Below the pieces are notes generated by a model that did not search any database, was not told the origin of the DNA, and was given only the letters and a program-made list of their open reading frames with translations. Shown here piece by piece: positions 9,972 to 21,060 of a DNA stretch of 55,000 nucleotides. Position 1 is the first letter of the stretch, and every line of letters begins with the position of its first letter. The DNA is from Prorocentrum cordatum (taxonomy: Eukaryota; Sar; Dinophyceae; Prorocentrales; Prorocentraceae): NCBI GenBank assembly GCA_963575745.1, contig CAUYUJ010017815.1:170001-225000 (forward strand), written 5' to 3'. The translations under genes were made by a program, and so were the position numbers.

Positions 9972-10202
9972 GCGCGGCGGCGCCCAGCTCGAGGCCCGCG
10001 GGCTTGTCCCGACGGCTTGCTCCCGCGCCCCAGCGGCCCGCGGAGTTGTCCCGACAGCCTGGCCCGCTGGATTGCCCCAACAGCTTCGCGACCCGGCCAT
10101 CGGAAAACGCCTGCGTGCCAGCCGAGGCGGCGAGGGCACCGAAGAAAATCGACATGCGTGCCCTGGCCAGAGAAGTTCATAAGAAGAACAGGAGGGATGG
10201 AG
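9972..10202. other. GC-rich spacer after the exon candidate
   Basis: It contains about three degenerate copies of a block of roughly 44 bases with CTTGTCCCGACGGCTTGCTC. No gene is recognised. Confidence 0.4.
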
Positions 10203-10305
10203 AGTTCGACGAAGTAGGAGGCGAAGGAGGAGGAGGAGGAGGAGGAGGAGAAGGAAAGGACGAGGGGGAGGAGAAGGACGAGGAAGACGAGGAGGCAGGA
10301 GGGTA
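10203..10305 (+). repeat. (GGA)n-type purine tract
   Basis: Imperfect GGA/GAG microsatellite that would encode only Gly, Glu and Arg runs. Confidence 0.85.
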
Positions 10306-11578
10306 AAAAGAAGGCAATAGGGGGTAATGGGAAGGATCAGGAACATTTCCGCGGTCAAGCTGAAACAAATAGCGAGTGGGGTACTACCGTCGGAGTATGT
10401 GTGTGCCTTTCGTTTTTTTGTTCCGCGCGTGGCTGACCCGAGGTAGCTGCGCAAAACGTACCGCAGTTCGCTGAGGCCGTTAAGGTCGCCATTCGTTTTC
10501 CAGGGCTGGGGCCCCATATGCGCTCGGAGGAGAGGTGGTTGCGCCTCCAGGTCATGCCCCACATCCTTCTCCCCCCCGTCCTAGTCCATTGCGTTTTTTG
10601 CTGTTCCACCCCCTCCCCCCTCCTCTTTATTCGACAACACGTCGGCATTGTAGACCCAAGCCAGCACTGCTATTGTCTTCTCCTCTGCTTCTCCCTTCCC
10701 TTCCCCCCTGCTCGTCCGTTCGTCTCTCCTTCGTCCTTCTCTCCTCTCTTGTCTCTTGTCGTGTTGGTTCACTGGTTCGGCCGACTAGGCCATTCAGTAA
10801 GGGGACTGCCGCACAACGCCTCGGCATGCCAGGGGAAGATGCGTTTCAATTCGTATCAATCGGGCGGTGGATTTATGTGTTCTGCGTTCTCGCTTTGTGC
10901 TCGTGCACGGAGCTTGGACTCTGACATCTGATTTGTCTTCAGTCTCTTCGAACCCCGACGGCGCGCAACGGTTCGCCTATTGCAGGCTGGCCTGAGCGTT
11001 GCTCCTTGTGTTCTGATGTCGTCCTCCTCCTCTTCCTCTTTCCTCCTTCTCCTCAGGAGCCGCCGCCGACCGCGACTAAACGTGACAGCAGTGGTTTGGA
11101 GCATGGTAGTCTGTGCAGCCAGAATTGCTGCCACCAGCGGGCGGACAAGAATCGTTTTTTTTGAGAGTGCCTTGGTGTGGAGCCCGATGTTGTCCACGCC
11201 GACAGCGCCCCCCTCCCCCATTTCCGCCCCCTGTTATCCCCCGTAGCATCCTCTTCCCACTGCTTTCCCTCTTCCGACCCACCTTGCACCTGCAGCGAGA
11301 CGCAGTGCAACATGCCTTAGACCAGACCCGTGGAAAGATGCACACTGACCGGGTTGGCGATGATGAGTTCATAGTTGTCTACCCCGTTTGTTGACAGGGG
11401 GGGTCAGGGAGAGGGGGCAGCGCGTTCGGAGGCGGTTCCCAGGCGCAGGGCAAGGTGAACACGAAGAGGCGAGGGGGCAGAAGTGAGAAGTCGCACGGTG
11501 TGATGGCGAAGTTGTCGGGGAGCAGTTGGGGAAGAGTGGGATGCAGCTTGGGGGCGCCGTTGACGGAGAAAGGGGGAA
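10306..11578. other. Unassigned, no gene recognised
   Basis: Mixed sequence with pyrimidine-rich patches (10560-10770, 11020-11060) and overlapping short frames on both strands. None shows a domain or consistent coding pattern. Confidence 0.5.
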
Positions 11579-12006
11579 ATAGAGAGAGAGGGAGAACAGA
11601 GAGAGAGAGAGAGGCAGAGAGAGAGGGGCACAACAAAAAAACAAACCGCGCAGACATAACTCCGAGTTGGAGGAATTCGACAAGGACCCGTCACTGAAAG
11701 CCGTCTCATCGAATGGGCATATCTGCCACTTCATCTCTCTCTCTCTCTCTCTTTCTTCGTACCTCTCTCTGCTGCTGAACATGCTGCTGCCACAGCACGC
11801 CTCCGAATACATTCGAATCCTGGCAATTTGCTACAAATTGGTGCAACGTGTGATCCAAAGGGCCCCCGCATCCCTGAAGGCACGAGTGCCCGCACACGAT
11901 CCGGGAAGTTATACTCGAAGTCTCGATGGCGAATCTGGCAGCGCAGCTTCCTTCCGTGCTTGTGAATCTCATGGCCTACAGCGCAAAGCCGAGCACGGCT
12001 GGCGGC

Positions 12007-12050
<44 letters not shown>

Positions 12051-12052
12051 GG
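11579..12052. repeat. (GA)n and (CT)n microsatellites with unique spacer
   Basis: GA tracts lie at about 11580-11635 and 12005-12050 and a CT tract at about 11730-11770. The spacer 11775-11995 is unique and open on both strands, but I recognise no product. Confidence 0.75.
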
Positions 12053-12587
12053 ACCTGGGCGGTTGGCAGGTCACCATGTTAGTGGCAGTTCTCTTGCACA
12101 ATTCCGTCACCTTAATAGCTGTCATCAGGGGAAGGGGTGATGGGAACAAGAGGGGGGCGAAGGAGGGGGAGGAGAAGGAACCTAATAGGAGATGGCCGGG
12201 GAAAAGGATGGCGGGAGGAAAGAGGAGAAGGATGATTGGAGAGGGGCGGCATTGGAGGAAGATGAAAAGAAGGTGGGAAGCCGCCGTCACGTAAGAGTGA
12301 CCTTGCGCAGGAGTGACCTTCGGTGCGGGCCCACAGGGGCAGAGGAGGTTGTTTTTCGGATTGTCCGCTGCCTCTTGTCGGCGCGTGCAGTGTAGACTTG
12401 CGCGCGCATGGACGCACCTGGGTCGTTACCATTTACCGCAACTTATGCGTAGCGCGTCTGGCAGCGCGCGATGGTTTCCCGAGAGAGGGTTCGGTCGACC
12501 CCGAGCCGCGCGCGCGCAACTTGCTGCGCGCCGAGCGAGTAGCCATACGCCCCAGGACCAGTCAAGGGTTCGACCGCCGTGACCTTG
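12053..12587. other. Unassigned, no gene recognised
   Basis: Purine-rich then GC-rich sequence. A short direct repeat, GAGTGACCTT, occurs at about 12296 and 12312 and also near 2070. Nothing else is recognised. Confidence 0.4.
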
Positions 12588-12708
12588 CATCGCTCGGACG
12601 TGTGCATTTTTTTCGGCGAGGATCATCGAGGAGCTTTTTTGCTCACCTTGTGAAAAAAAAACACGCACGACACCGAAAAATGCACAGGGAACGGACGTCC
12701 GAGCGATG
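12588..12708. other. Inverted-repeat element of about 121 bp
   Basis: The arm CATCGCTCGGACG plus TGCATTTTTTTCGG (12588-12616) is matched by its inverse at 12673-12708, where CCGAAAAATGCAC and CGTCCGAGCGATG are separated by 8 extra bases. The loop is AT-rich, about 56 bases. It resembles a small MITE or a hairpin. Only one copy is seen and no target duplication is evident. Confidence 0.6.
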
Positions 12709-12966
12709 GCGAGGTGAAGACACGCGACGATCGTCGCATCCACGCCTCAGGTTTTTGAATTCTTTACCGCAGCCCCCAGGGCGCCTAAGGGTTCCCCGAA
12801 GACGCCCCAAGCCCGCACCCGGTGGGACAGCAGCGCGATGCGACCAGGCCGTTCCAGGAGGAGGAGGAGGAGGAGGAGGAGGCAGAGGCACTTCCCTCCC
12901 AGGGCGCAGAGGCAAGCGCAGTGGTCTGCGCGATTCCATGGGTCGTGCCACGTCGCCCCGCGCCTG

Positions 12967-13284
12967 ATGGAAGGAATCCCGCATGTGCCCGCTGGCGGTC
13001 TGGATCTTTCGAGGCGCGTCCAATCCATCGCTGACGCTCTGCAACAGCAACGACTTCCGCGCTTCTTGGCTTGGCCTCTAAAGCCGCGCGCCAACGGTCA
13101 CTCTTGCCCGGGTTCACTCTTGCGTGCCGCCGAGGAAAGAAGACAGAGAAAGCGGGGAAATGCAATGGCATGTCTTGCCTGGTATACATGCCGCATGGCG
13201 CTGGGCGATGCCGTGCCGTGCGAGCCCATGCGCTGGCAGGAGATGAAGCAACTGCTGAGCGATTCCCTGGAGAAAGAAAAGCAG
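12967..13284 (+). CDS. Possible coding segment, unknown protein
   Basis: A 283-codon frame is open here (12838-13689), and its central part reads like protein rather than repeat: MEGIPHVPAGGLDLSRRVQS, then ADALQQQRLPRFLAWPLK, then GDAVPCEPMRWQEMKQLLSD ending SLEKEKQ. Before it lies a GGA microsatellite (Arg run) and after it pyrimidine-rich sequence with no coding pattern. CAG|GCTGAC at 13282-13287 could be a GC-type donor. No domain, signal peptide or membrane segment is visible. It may be chance. Confidence 0.25.
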
Positions 13285-13739
13285 GCTGACCCTGCCTCCT
13301 CCCATCCTCGTCCTCCTTTCGCATCCGAATCCTCCCTCATTTGTATTCCACCTTCCTCCTCTTCTGCTCTCGTTCTCATGGTATTCGCCGGCCTCCTCGT
13401 CCCCTCCCCCGCCTGTCCCCACTACGCTGCTATTTCTGCTGCTGCTCATCTTGCGCACGTCAACACAGTCGTCCCTGGATCTCCTCCTCCCCCTGATCGT
13501 TGTTTTCTTTGCCTTACCCGTGGAGCTGGAAATGCCGTCAAACATCTTGGACGCCCCAGACCCTCCCTGCTTCCCCCGCAGGGATGGGCATCTCTTAACA
13601 AGAACACGTTAGCCCCTCCAGTCGACGCAGGACCAGCGTGCGGGTGCTGGTTTTGGCCTTGGCATGTCTCCCAGGCGGTGCAGGGCTAGCTCCAAGATGG
13701 CCCAGGCCGCCCTGCGGCATTGTTGTTTTCTGAAGCTGT

Positions 13740-14140
13740 CACGATCGACTTCACGACGGCCACGATGGTCCAAGATAGCCTGCAAGTTGGCCCAAGAGGG
13801 CTCCAAGACGGTCCCAAGAGGCGAAGTCGTCAGGAGCCTTCCAGGGTGCGAAGGATTTCCAGGTACCCGCCTTTTCGATCGAACGTCAGGTCGCCCAACC
13901 GATATGGCACAAGCTTGCCCAACGACACGGCCCAACAAAAAAACCAAGCGGGCTCAACGACGGCCAAAGAGGGCCCTAATACCGGCCCAACAGTGTCCAA
14001 TGACAACTCGTGATGGCCCCAAGATGCAAGAACAAGTCACAATCGCGACCTGGTCGTTGTAGCCAACCGTAATTGGCAGCAAGACGGACCCGAAGAAACC
14101 CCCAGGGAACCCAAAAGAGGGCCCCCGATAAGCTCCCCAG
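13740..14140 (+). repeat. Degenerate array related to the 1-824 duplication
   Basis: Repeated variants of CCAAGACGGCCCAAGAGGGC with spacing of about 30 bases and many substitutions. This is the same block family as 1-824. Confidence 0.55.
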
Positions 14141-14223
14141 CGTGAGAGGCCTCGAGGCAAGAGGCCATGCTAAGGGCTCAGCAGGGTGCACACATCCGAC
14201 CCATCCACACCAGCATTACAATC

Positions 14224-14399
14224 GGGGCCCTGAGGAAGGAACCCTTTTCGTTGGGGAGGGGCTCGGTGTTCCCTAAGTGTTTCACGGCTTGCCTCAGGTT
14301 TTCCTTATGTTCACGATGGGAAATCGAAGGTTAATTTGTGGAGAAAAAAGGGGCCTCGTTCCTTATGTAGGGTTCCTTAGGTCAACGCCCCGACTGTAC
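14224..14399 (+). mobile_element. Family C element, copy 2
   Basis: It aligns with 6371-6543. GCCCTGAGGAAGGAAC (14227) and the inverted GTTCCTTATGTAGGG (ending near 14372) are the inverted-repeat ends, with the shared extension to GCCCCGACTGTA. Left-flanking sequences of the two copies do not match, so the left boundary is at about the GGGGCCCTG. Confidence 0.6.
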
Positions 14400-14589
14400 G
14401 CGCACACGTCCACAACCATGCGCACATCTGCTGGAGATCCAGACAACCTCCCCCCCGAAGTGGAAGAGGGGGTTGGAAGAGGTAGCCCCTAAGCCACCAA
14501 ATTTCGCCAAGAGGTCAGATCGCACTTCTCTCTAGCAGGAATGGCGCTCCAGCCGCGCGACCCTTGCACATCCCAACTTCCAGGACATA

Positions 14590-14770
14590 AAAGTCAAGGA
14601 AGACGTGAGCTTCGTTTTGACAAACACAACCTTCACCCCTGCAACTGTTGCAAGATGGTGCGACGAATGTGCGCGGCGCGGAGGCGAGATCACAGTTTGA
14701 AGGAATGCCGCCCTCCGTCTGTGCAGCAGTTAGAAAAAATGCCAGCTACGTTGGAAGGAAGTCTGAGACA
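14590..14770 (+). repeat. ~80-bp repeat family, degraded copies
   Basis: It carries CAACTGTTGCAAGATGGTGC and GAATGTGCGCGGCGCGGAGG, shared with 28600-28860 and 35220-35580. No gene is seen. Confidence 0.5.
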
Positions 14771-14984
14771 ACGTGCCCTGCTCGCCCAATCACCATGTCT
14801 GGCGGTGCGGCGAGGAGGAGTTGTTGCAAAGGTCTTACGGTCGGTTCCGCAGACCCTGAGAAGAGATCAGATTAACCACAAGAAGTGGAAAAGGGGGACG
14901 AAGACAACGCAAGCCGCATTGGCGTCTCTCATGCGAGGACGCAAGTCTAGTGGCCTTCGGCCCGTCTCTCCATTGAGTTTGGGT

Positions 14985-15290
14985 AGTGAATCGCAGGTCT
15001 TGGCGACATGTTGGGGGTTCTTGGGGAGCTTCTTAGGGGGATCATGGGGGTGGCCCGCTTGGGTGCACCTTGGGGCCCTTTGGGCCCCTCTTGGGGGTCT
15101 GTTGCGGGTCTTGAGGTTGGCTTAAGCGGCGCGGCGGGTGGGTGCTTCGGGGGCCCTTTCTTGTGTCCGTCATTAGAGCCAGTTGGGCCCGTCTTGGGGG
15201 TCCTTCGGGGCCACTCTTGGGGGCTTCCCGTGCCGTCCTGGACGCTCTGGCGACCGATTCGGCGAGAAGTATGAAATCTCAGGGGGGAAC
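14985..15290 (-). repeat. Inverted relative of the 1-824 block family
   Basis: Repeated variants of GGGGCCCTTTGGGCCCCTCTT, the reverse complement of the 1-824 blocks, spaced about 30-40 bases. Confidence 0.5.
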
Positions 15291-15819
15291 CATATGGGAT
15301 TTAGCAGATTTGGGGCTCTCGGGCCGGCCCCCAGGGTCTCCAAGACGCTTCGAGGGATCCCCAAGAGTGCCGAAGTTGACCGAGGTTCGCCCCGAGAGAG
15401 CTCCAGCGAGCCTGAATAGGGGGCCCAAAGATGGCCAAAGCGGCCCCAAGATCGCCCGAGTCACTCCAGGGAGGGTGGGGAGTGCATGGGTGGTCTCCTA
15501 GTCTCCCCCCCCCCCCCAAGCGGGGAACTGATCACGGGGAAGGGGTTGCCTTCGACCTGGTTATAGTCTGGGTCACTTGTTGGAAACCAAGCCTTTGCAG
15601 TGTGTTTCAGCAAACGTCGTCGACGTGGTGCGCTGGTCAATCGCAGTCTCTGGTTAGTTCCGCGAGGAGATTCCTGGAGGCCTCGCGCGGCGCGCAATAG
15701 CTGCATCATCCAGTCCACACGTCCGCCCCAGAAGATTTGGAACGACGCTCGCGCGGCGCTGTTCCGACGTAAGTCCGGCGTGATTTCGGTATGAATTCGA
15801 CATAAATCCGACGTCAATC
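15291..15819. other. Unassigned, no gene recognised
   Basis: GC-rich then mixed sequence with a short C homopolymer at about 15508. No consistent frame or known domain is found. Confidence 0.45.
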
Positions 15820-16200
15820 TGACCTCCTCCTCCTCCTCCTATTCCTCCTCCTATTCCTCCTCCTATTCCTCCTCTTATTCCTCCTCCTCCTCCTCCTCGT
15901 GGATCTGGCGTAAACTGGGTGTCAATTTGTCGCGCGAGGCCTGCAGGATGGTTCTCAAGTATCTGCTGGGGCCTCGCCTCCGCCCAGGGCCCACTCCGAT
16001 CCGATCGATCTGATTCGATATCGAGTTCGGTCAGCTCGATCCGATTCGATCTCGACTTCCTGGAGATCCGATGCGCCCCGATGCTTCCATGACGCTGTTG
16101 TACATCCTGGCGCAGCCGATCCAAGTCGATTTGGGCTCCGTGCCGATGCAGCCGGATCCGACGCACATTTCGATTCGAAGCCGATCTATCGATTAGATGT
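15820..16200. repeat. (CTC)n tract and CGAT-rich degenerate repeats
   Basis: CTC/ATTCCTCCTC microsatellite runs at 15820-15900. After a unique stretch, GATCCGAT/TCGATCTG-type repeats run at about 15995-16195. Confidence 0.65.
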
Positions 16201-16372
16201 TGACGGATTCTGCCTCCTACTCGCTGGTGCTACCCCTCACCGCAAGAGGTCGGCCAGCGCGTTCTTGCGGAGCTGCCGATGCCCGAGCAGGCCGGACGCC
16301 AGGGGGGCAGCTGCAGGGCGCGGGGAAAGGAGGAGCGACGGCGAGGAGCGACGGAGATGGGGAGACCGGTGA

Positions 16373-16576
16373 GGAGGAGGAGGAGGAGGAGGAGGAGGAG
16401 GAGGAGGAGGAGGAGGAGGAGAGGAGGAGGAGGGGCAGGAGGAGGGGGTGGGTGGACGCCAGGGGGCAGGAGGAAGACGCGCGAACGGGAGGACTGATAG
16501 GGAAGAGCGACGGGGAGAGGGCGACGTGGGAGGAGGAGGAGGAGGAGGAGGAGGAGGAGGAGGAGGAGGAGGAGGA
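16373..16576 (+). repeat. Two (GGA)n microsatellites
   Basis: Pure GGA runs lie at 16373-16420 and about 16531-16576, separated by purine-rich sequence. Confidence 0.9.
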
Positions 16577-16785
16577 GGTGGGTGCGTATCGCAAAAGGTA
16601 ATGAAGGCAAAAACGGCATATTGTTCGGCGCTCCGCGCGGATGTTGTGGATCGGCGCTGGGCCCCTCTGGCGACGCCTCCGGCGCCGCCCCTGGCGCGCT
16701 CCGCGCGACAGGGAGGGGGATGCAGCGTCAATAAGGCCACGCGGACCTCCAAGAAATTACGTTAATATTGTTTTTTGTTCCTCCG

Positions 16786-16875
16786 GGAGGAGAAGGAGGA
16801 GGAGGACGAGGAGGAGGAGGAGGAGGAGGAGGAGGAGCAGGACGGCGAGGAGGAGGACGAGGATGAGGATGAGGG

Positions 16876-16950
<75 letters not shown>

Positions 16951-17415
16951 GGAGGAGGAGGAGGAGGAGGAGGAGAGCGAAGGGGGGTGATGCTGATGAT
17001 GATGCTGATGCCGATGCTGATGCTGATGCTGACGCTGCTACTTATGCTGATGATGATGATGATGATGCTGATGCTGATGCTGATGCTGATGCTGATGCTG
17101 ATGCTGATGCTGATGCTGCTGATGATGATGATGACGCTGCTACTTATGATGATGATGCTGATGATGATGCTAATGCTGATGCTACTGATTATAATACTGA
17201 TGACGGTGATGATGCTGATGCTACTGGTGATGATATTGATTATGATGCTGATGATGGTGATGATGATGATGATTGTGGTGATGGTGATGGTGATGGTGAT
17301 GGTGATGGTGATGGTGATGGTAATTGTGTTTGTGATGGTGATTACGACGACGATGACCATGACGAGGATGAGGCTGATGGCAGTGGTTGTGATGATGGCG
17401 ATGACTGTGAGGAGG
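16786..17415 (+). repeat. GGA, GAT and GATGCT microsatellite complex
   Basis: GGA repeats (16790-16870) pass into a pure GAT run (about 16877-16950), GGA again, then degenerate GATGCT and GATGGT runs to 17415. All three plus-strand frames stay open for long stretches (poly-Asp, poly-Met, poly-Arg) and the minus frames do the same, so no gene is called. Confidence 0.9.
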
Positions 17416-17896
17416 ACGAGGAGTAGAAGGAACAACTTGATGAATAGGAGGATGTGGAGGGTGGAAGTCGAGGAAGTCAAAGAAAATGAGAGGAGAGGAG
17501 GGGCGGTGGGGAGAGAGGGAGCGAGGGAGGTGAAAGGTACATGGGATGGGGGAGGAGGGGGTAAAGTGGGGGGGCGACACGAAAGAAAGAGTGAGGGAGG
17601 GGGGAGGGAGAGGGGAAGGGAGGGGGTACGGCGCACGGTGGACCATGAGCGGAAATGACTGTCAGCCGATCTTGAGAGGTAAGGCTTCATTCGGCCCTCT
17701 GGGGCTTGCCCAGTGGCTCTGCATGATTTGCTGGGGCCTCGCGGTGCTTTTTCCCAGGATGCCCCTGGCGGCGTCCAGCAGGCCACCCGGGGCTCCCAGA
17801 ATCAACCCCCGACCCGCATTCATGCGCGGTCCATCGCAAGGCAGGGGCAGCAGGACAGGAGTGCCGGATGGGCTGGGAGTGCTTCGAGAGGCAGGG
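17416..17896. other. Purine-rich then unique spacer, no gene recognised
   Basis: GGAGGG-rich sequence to about 17640, then GC-rich unique sequence to the start of the long GGA tract. Confidence 0.45.
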
Positions 17897-18285
17897 AGAG
17901 GAGGAGGAGGAGGAGGAGGAGGAGGAGGAGGAGGAGGAGGAGGAGGAGGAGGAGGAGGAGGAGGAGGGAGGAGGAGGGAGGAGGAGGGAGGAGGAGGAGG
18001 GAGGAGGAGGGAGGGAGGAGGAGGAGGGAGGAGGGAGGAGGAGGGAGGAGGGAGGAGGGAGGAGGAGGAGGAGGAGGAGGGAGGAGGAGGAGGAGGAGGA
18101 GGAGGAGGCGGAGGAGGAGGAGGAGGAGGAGGAGGAGGAGGGCGGCGGAGGCGGCGGAGGAGGAGGAGGAGGAGGAGGAGGAGGAGGAGGAGGAGGAGGA
18201 GGAGGAGGAGGAGGAGGAGGAGGAGGAGGAGGAGGAGGAGGAGGAGGCGGAGGCGGAGGAGGAGGAGGAGGAGGAGGAGGGCTCC
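17897..18285 (+). repeat. Long (GGA)n tract of about 390 bp
   Basis: An almost uninterrupted purine strand of GGA with occasional GGGA and GGC units. Its complement is all pyrimidine apart from a few positions. Every frame through it is open and encodes Glu, Gly, Arg, Ser, Leu or Pro runs. Confidence 0.95.
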
Positions 18286-18409
18286 GCAGGTCGAGGCCAG
18301 GGGGGAGCGGGCTCGCCACCTGTCCAACGTCCGCAGGCGGTGGCCAAGCGAGCCGACGCCTCGCCGAACGCCGTCCCAGGCGCCTTCGGCCTGCTGCAAA
18401 GGAGCGCGG

Positions 18410-18760
18410 GCCTTGCATGGGGGAGGAGCGGGCCGGGGGCGGGGGGGGAGGGGGATGTGTGTGAAGTCCGCTTGCTGCCCTATTACATCCCTTCCGCAAG
18501 TGTATTGGCTCAAGGTATTGGTTAACTGACCTTTGCGCACTGCCCGCTTCGCAGTGCCCAGGAAAATAAACCTCTACCAACGGACCCCATACAGCAACGG
18601 CCCATCGGCCGTCTCCCTGTATACACAGGTGATCAGCCTTTCCTTAACCGCTCTTTGCATGGGGAGGAGCGGGCCAGGGGCGGGGGGGGAGGGGAATCCC
18701 CTCCCAGGACACGCCCTCCCAGCTGGCTTCGTGTATTGGGGCAATGGTGTGAGGAGGCTG
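18410..18760 (+). repeat. Direct duplication about 240 bp apart
   Basis: TTGCATGGGGGAGGAGCGGG plus a G-rich run occurs at about 18413 and again at about 18655. Both copies are followed by CCT/CCC-rich sequence and a GTGTATTGG motif. Confidence 0.6.
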
Positions 18761-18785
18761 GGGGTTTGATTCCTTTGCCCTTCTG

Positions 18786-19026
18786 ACCTCCTTGTATCCC
18801 TCATCACTACCACCACCATCATCACTCTCACAAGCACACTTGTCACTGATCATCATGAACATGAGCAACATCATCATAACCACCATCGTGATCATCATGA
18901 CCAGCAACAGTAGCATCAGCATCAGCATCACAATCATTATTGTCATCATTGTCGTCATCATCGTCATCGTCGTCGTACTCATCAGCACCACCATTTTCAT
19001 CGTTGTCACCATCACCAGCCAGTGTC
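18786..19026 (+). repeat. Degenerate (CAT)n/(ATC)n microsatellite
   Basis: Imperfect CAT, ATC and CGT trinucleotide run. Confidence 0.85.
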
Positions 19027-19330
19027 ATCAATCCGTAGCCTTGTTACCTTGTGGCGACTGGACAAACGGTTGAGATAATTGATCGCCCTGGGGCCCCCTC
19101 TGCCCAGGTTCTTTCTTCTCCCTCGTCGTCACCGCCATTGTCCACCCAGCCCGTCTGCCGCCGGAGCTAGATCGAGACTGGCGGGAGGCTGGTGCGACCT
19201 GCTGATATCGCCACCTCTTTCCGCTCCTGCTGACATCATCACCACAATTATTCCCCAATCAGTGCTTGCACTGAAGGGGGTCCTAGCGGAGATTGAAGGA
19301 TTTGGCAAAAGTGCCAGGCCGATTTCGGTA

Positions 19331-19680
19331 GGCCGCCGGGTTCCCGGGTTCCCGTTTCTGGGTTCCCGGGTTCCTGGTCCCGGGTTCCGAGCCGATGTCG
19401 GTGGGCGGCGGGGTTCCTGGGTTCCCAGGTTCTTCGTCGATCTTATTATCGATCTTTCGCACCATCGATCTCATTACCCACCTCTCTATCGATCTCACGA
19501 TCGATCTCTCAATCGATCTCACTATCGACAATCGATCTTACTATAGATCGCACGAGCGATCTCACGATCGATCTCACTATCGATCTCATTGAATCGACTT
19601 CACTATCGGTCTCATGATCGACCTTCCACGTTCTTTCTATCGATTCCACTATCGATCTGACAATCGATCTCAATATCCAT
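19331..19680 (+). repeat. GGGTTCCC repeats followed by 12-bp ATCGATCTCACT array
   Basis: About seven GGGTTCCCGGGTTCC-type units at 19336-19430 give way to some 18 imperfect copies of ATCGATCTCACT at 19436-19680, rich in the palindrome ATCGAT. Confidence 0.8.
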
Positions 19681-19750
19681 ATCACTAATTTTCAAACCAT
19701 CCACTGATCGGGGTTTCTGTCTGGTGTAATTACTGCTAACCATATAGTTT

Positions 19751-19852
19751 CGAACCACGGCGCTCGAACAATGGGGATACCTCAGAACTCATTCGAGCGT
19801 CGTCTTTCGATTGGGTTCTGGGGTGCCATCCTGGTTTGAACGCCGTGGTTCG
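19751..19852. other. Inverted repeat of 19 bp arms
   Basis: CGAACCACGGCGCTCGAAC (19751-19769) and its near-inverse GTTTGAACGCCGTGGTTCG (19834-19852). A third partial arm with CCGTGGTTCGGATGAGTTCC lies at about 19907. Confidence 0.65.
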
Positions 19853-20079
19853 GTAACCAGATTCCGCGCAGCCCCATGGCTATGGAGACTCATCTGGTCC
19901 GAATTCCGTGGTTCGGATGAGTTCCGAGGCGCCCCTCTGGTTCGAACCTCAGATTCGAATCAGATCCCGCGCAGCCCAGAGGCTCAAACATCGCATTCGA
20001 GTGCAACCGTTGTCCTGTTGCCGCGATCGTCACCGTCGTGTTATCGAGTTCGTAGTCATCCACACCATGGCTCCGCTGA

Positions 20080-20630
20080 TGGACAGTCCAGTGGAGAGTC
20101 GGGAGGCCCGGTGGTGAACCCTCTAGGAAGCCCGACGGGGGCCCCCATGGAGCACTCAGTGGGACAAACAGAGGAGAACCCAACGGAGAGCCATGTGGAG
20201 CTCCCATGGAGAAGCCATGGATAGCCTCGTCGAGAACCCTAAGCATGGAGAATCCGATGGAGAACGCCAATGGGAGCCTAAGTGAGAGCCCTGCCAGGAG
20301 GCCTAAGCAGAGCCTCATGGACAATCATTTGGAGAACCCTAGGGATAACACGATAGAGAACCATGTGGAGAACTCCAGGGACAGCCATACGGATAGTCCT
20401 TGGCGTGATCCTCAGGAGAACCCGATGGAGAAACCTCATGCTGACCAGTCGAGGAATCGTTGCCCCCCCCCTTGGGGGAACCGCATTGAGAACTACATGG
20501 AGAGCATTCGGGATATCCCTACCCCGAACCCGACGGTGCGCAGCCATATGGGTAACACCATAGAGAGCTTTCTGCATAACCAGAGCCGCATGGAGAAACC
20601 AACCGTATAGAGGAAACCAAGTATCAGTTT
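20080..20630 (+). repeat. Degenerate ~15-18 bp minisatellite (ATGGAGAACCC)
   Basis: Many variants of CATGGAGAACCCTAAGGAG at 15-18 base spacing. A 134-codon frame starting at 20206 reads repeated MENP-like units because of the period, and is not taken as a gene. Confidence 0.65.
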
Positions 20631-20639
20631 CCGACCCCG

Positions 20640-21060
20640 CCTCATCTTTCTCCTCCTCCTCCTCCTCCAAGTCCGCCTCCACCTGCGACTCCATCTTCCT
20701 CGCCATGCGCATGATCACCACCCGCGCATCATCAGCATCACCATCATCACACCGACCATCAGCATCACCACAAGCAGCATCGCTATCAGCCTACCATCAT
20801 CATCATGACCACCACCACTCCATCAACCCCAGCATCCCCACCAACATCCCCACCATCATTGACACCACTATCGGCATCGCTATCCCCATCACCAGCGCCA
20901 ACGCCGTCCTCGTCATCGCTACCCTTGTCGGCACCATCATCCGCGTCACCACCAGCATCAGCATTCGCATCGCTGTCAGGCTGTCACCATCATCATTACC
21001 GTCGCCCTCACCATCGGCAATGCCATCATCGCCCGCATCACCGTCAACATACCATTGCCG
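20640..21060 (+). repeat. CTC tract and degenerate CAT/CACC microsatellite
   Basis: A short CTC run at 20650-20670 is followed by about 350 bases of imperfect CATCACC/CATCGC units. Confidence 0.8.

Noticed and set aside
18494-18514. Possible relic of the dinoflagellate spliced leader (ends TTGGCTCAAG)
   Set aside because: Only 15 of 21 positions fit the leader, the 10-base perfect end can occur by chance in a window this size, and the neighbouring duplication at about 18730 has the corresponding GTGTATTGGGGCAA instead. It is more likely part of that repeat.
16728-18580. Several 200-350 codon frames on both strands
   Set aside because: They run through GGA, GAT and GATGCT microsatellites and encode single-residue runs, with both strands open simultaneously.
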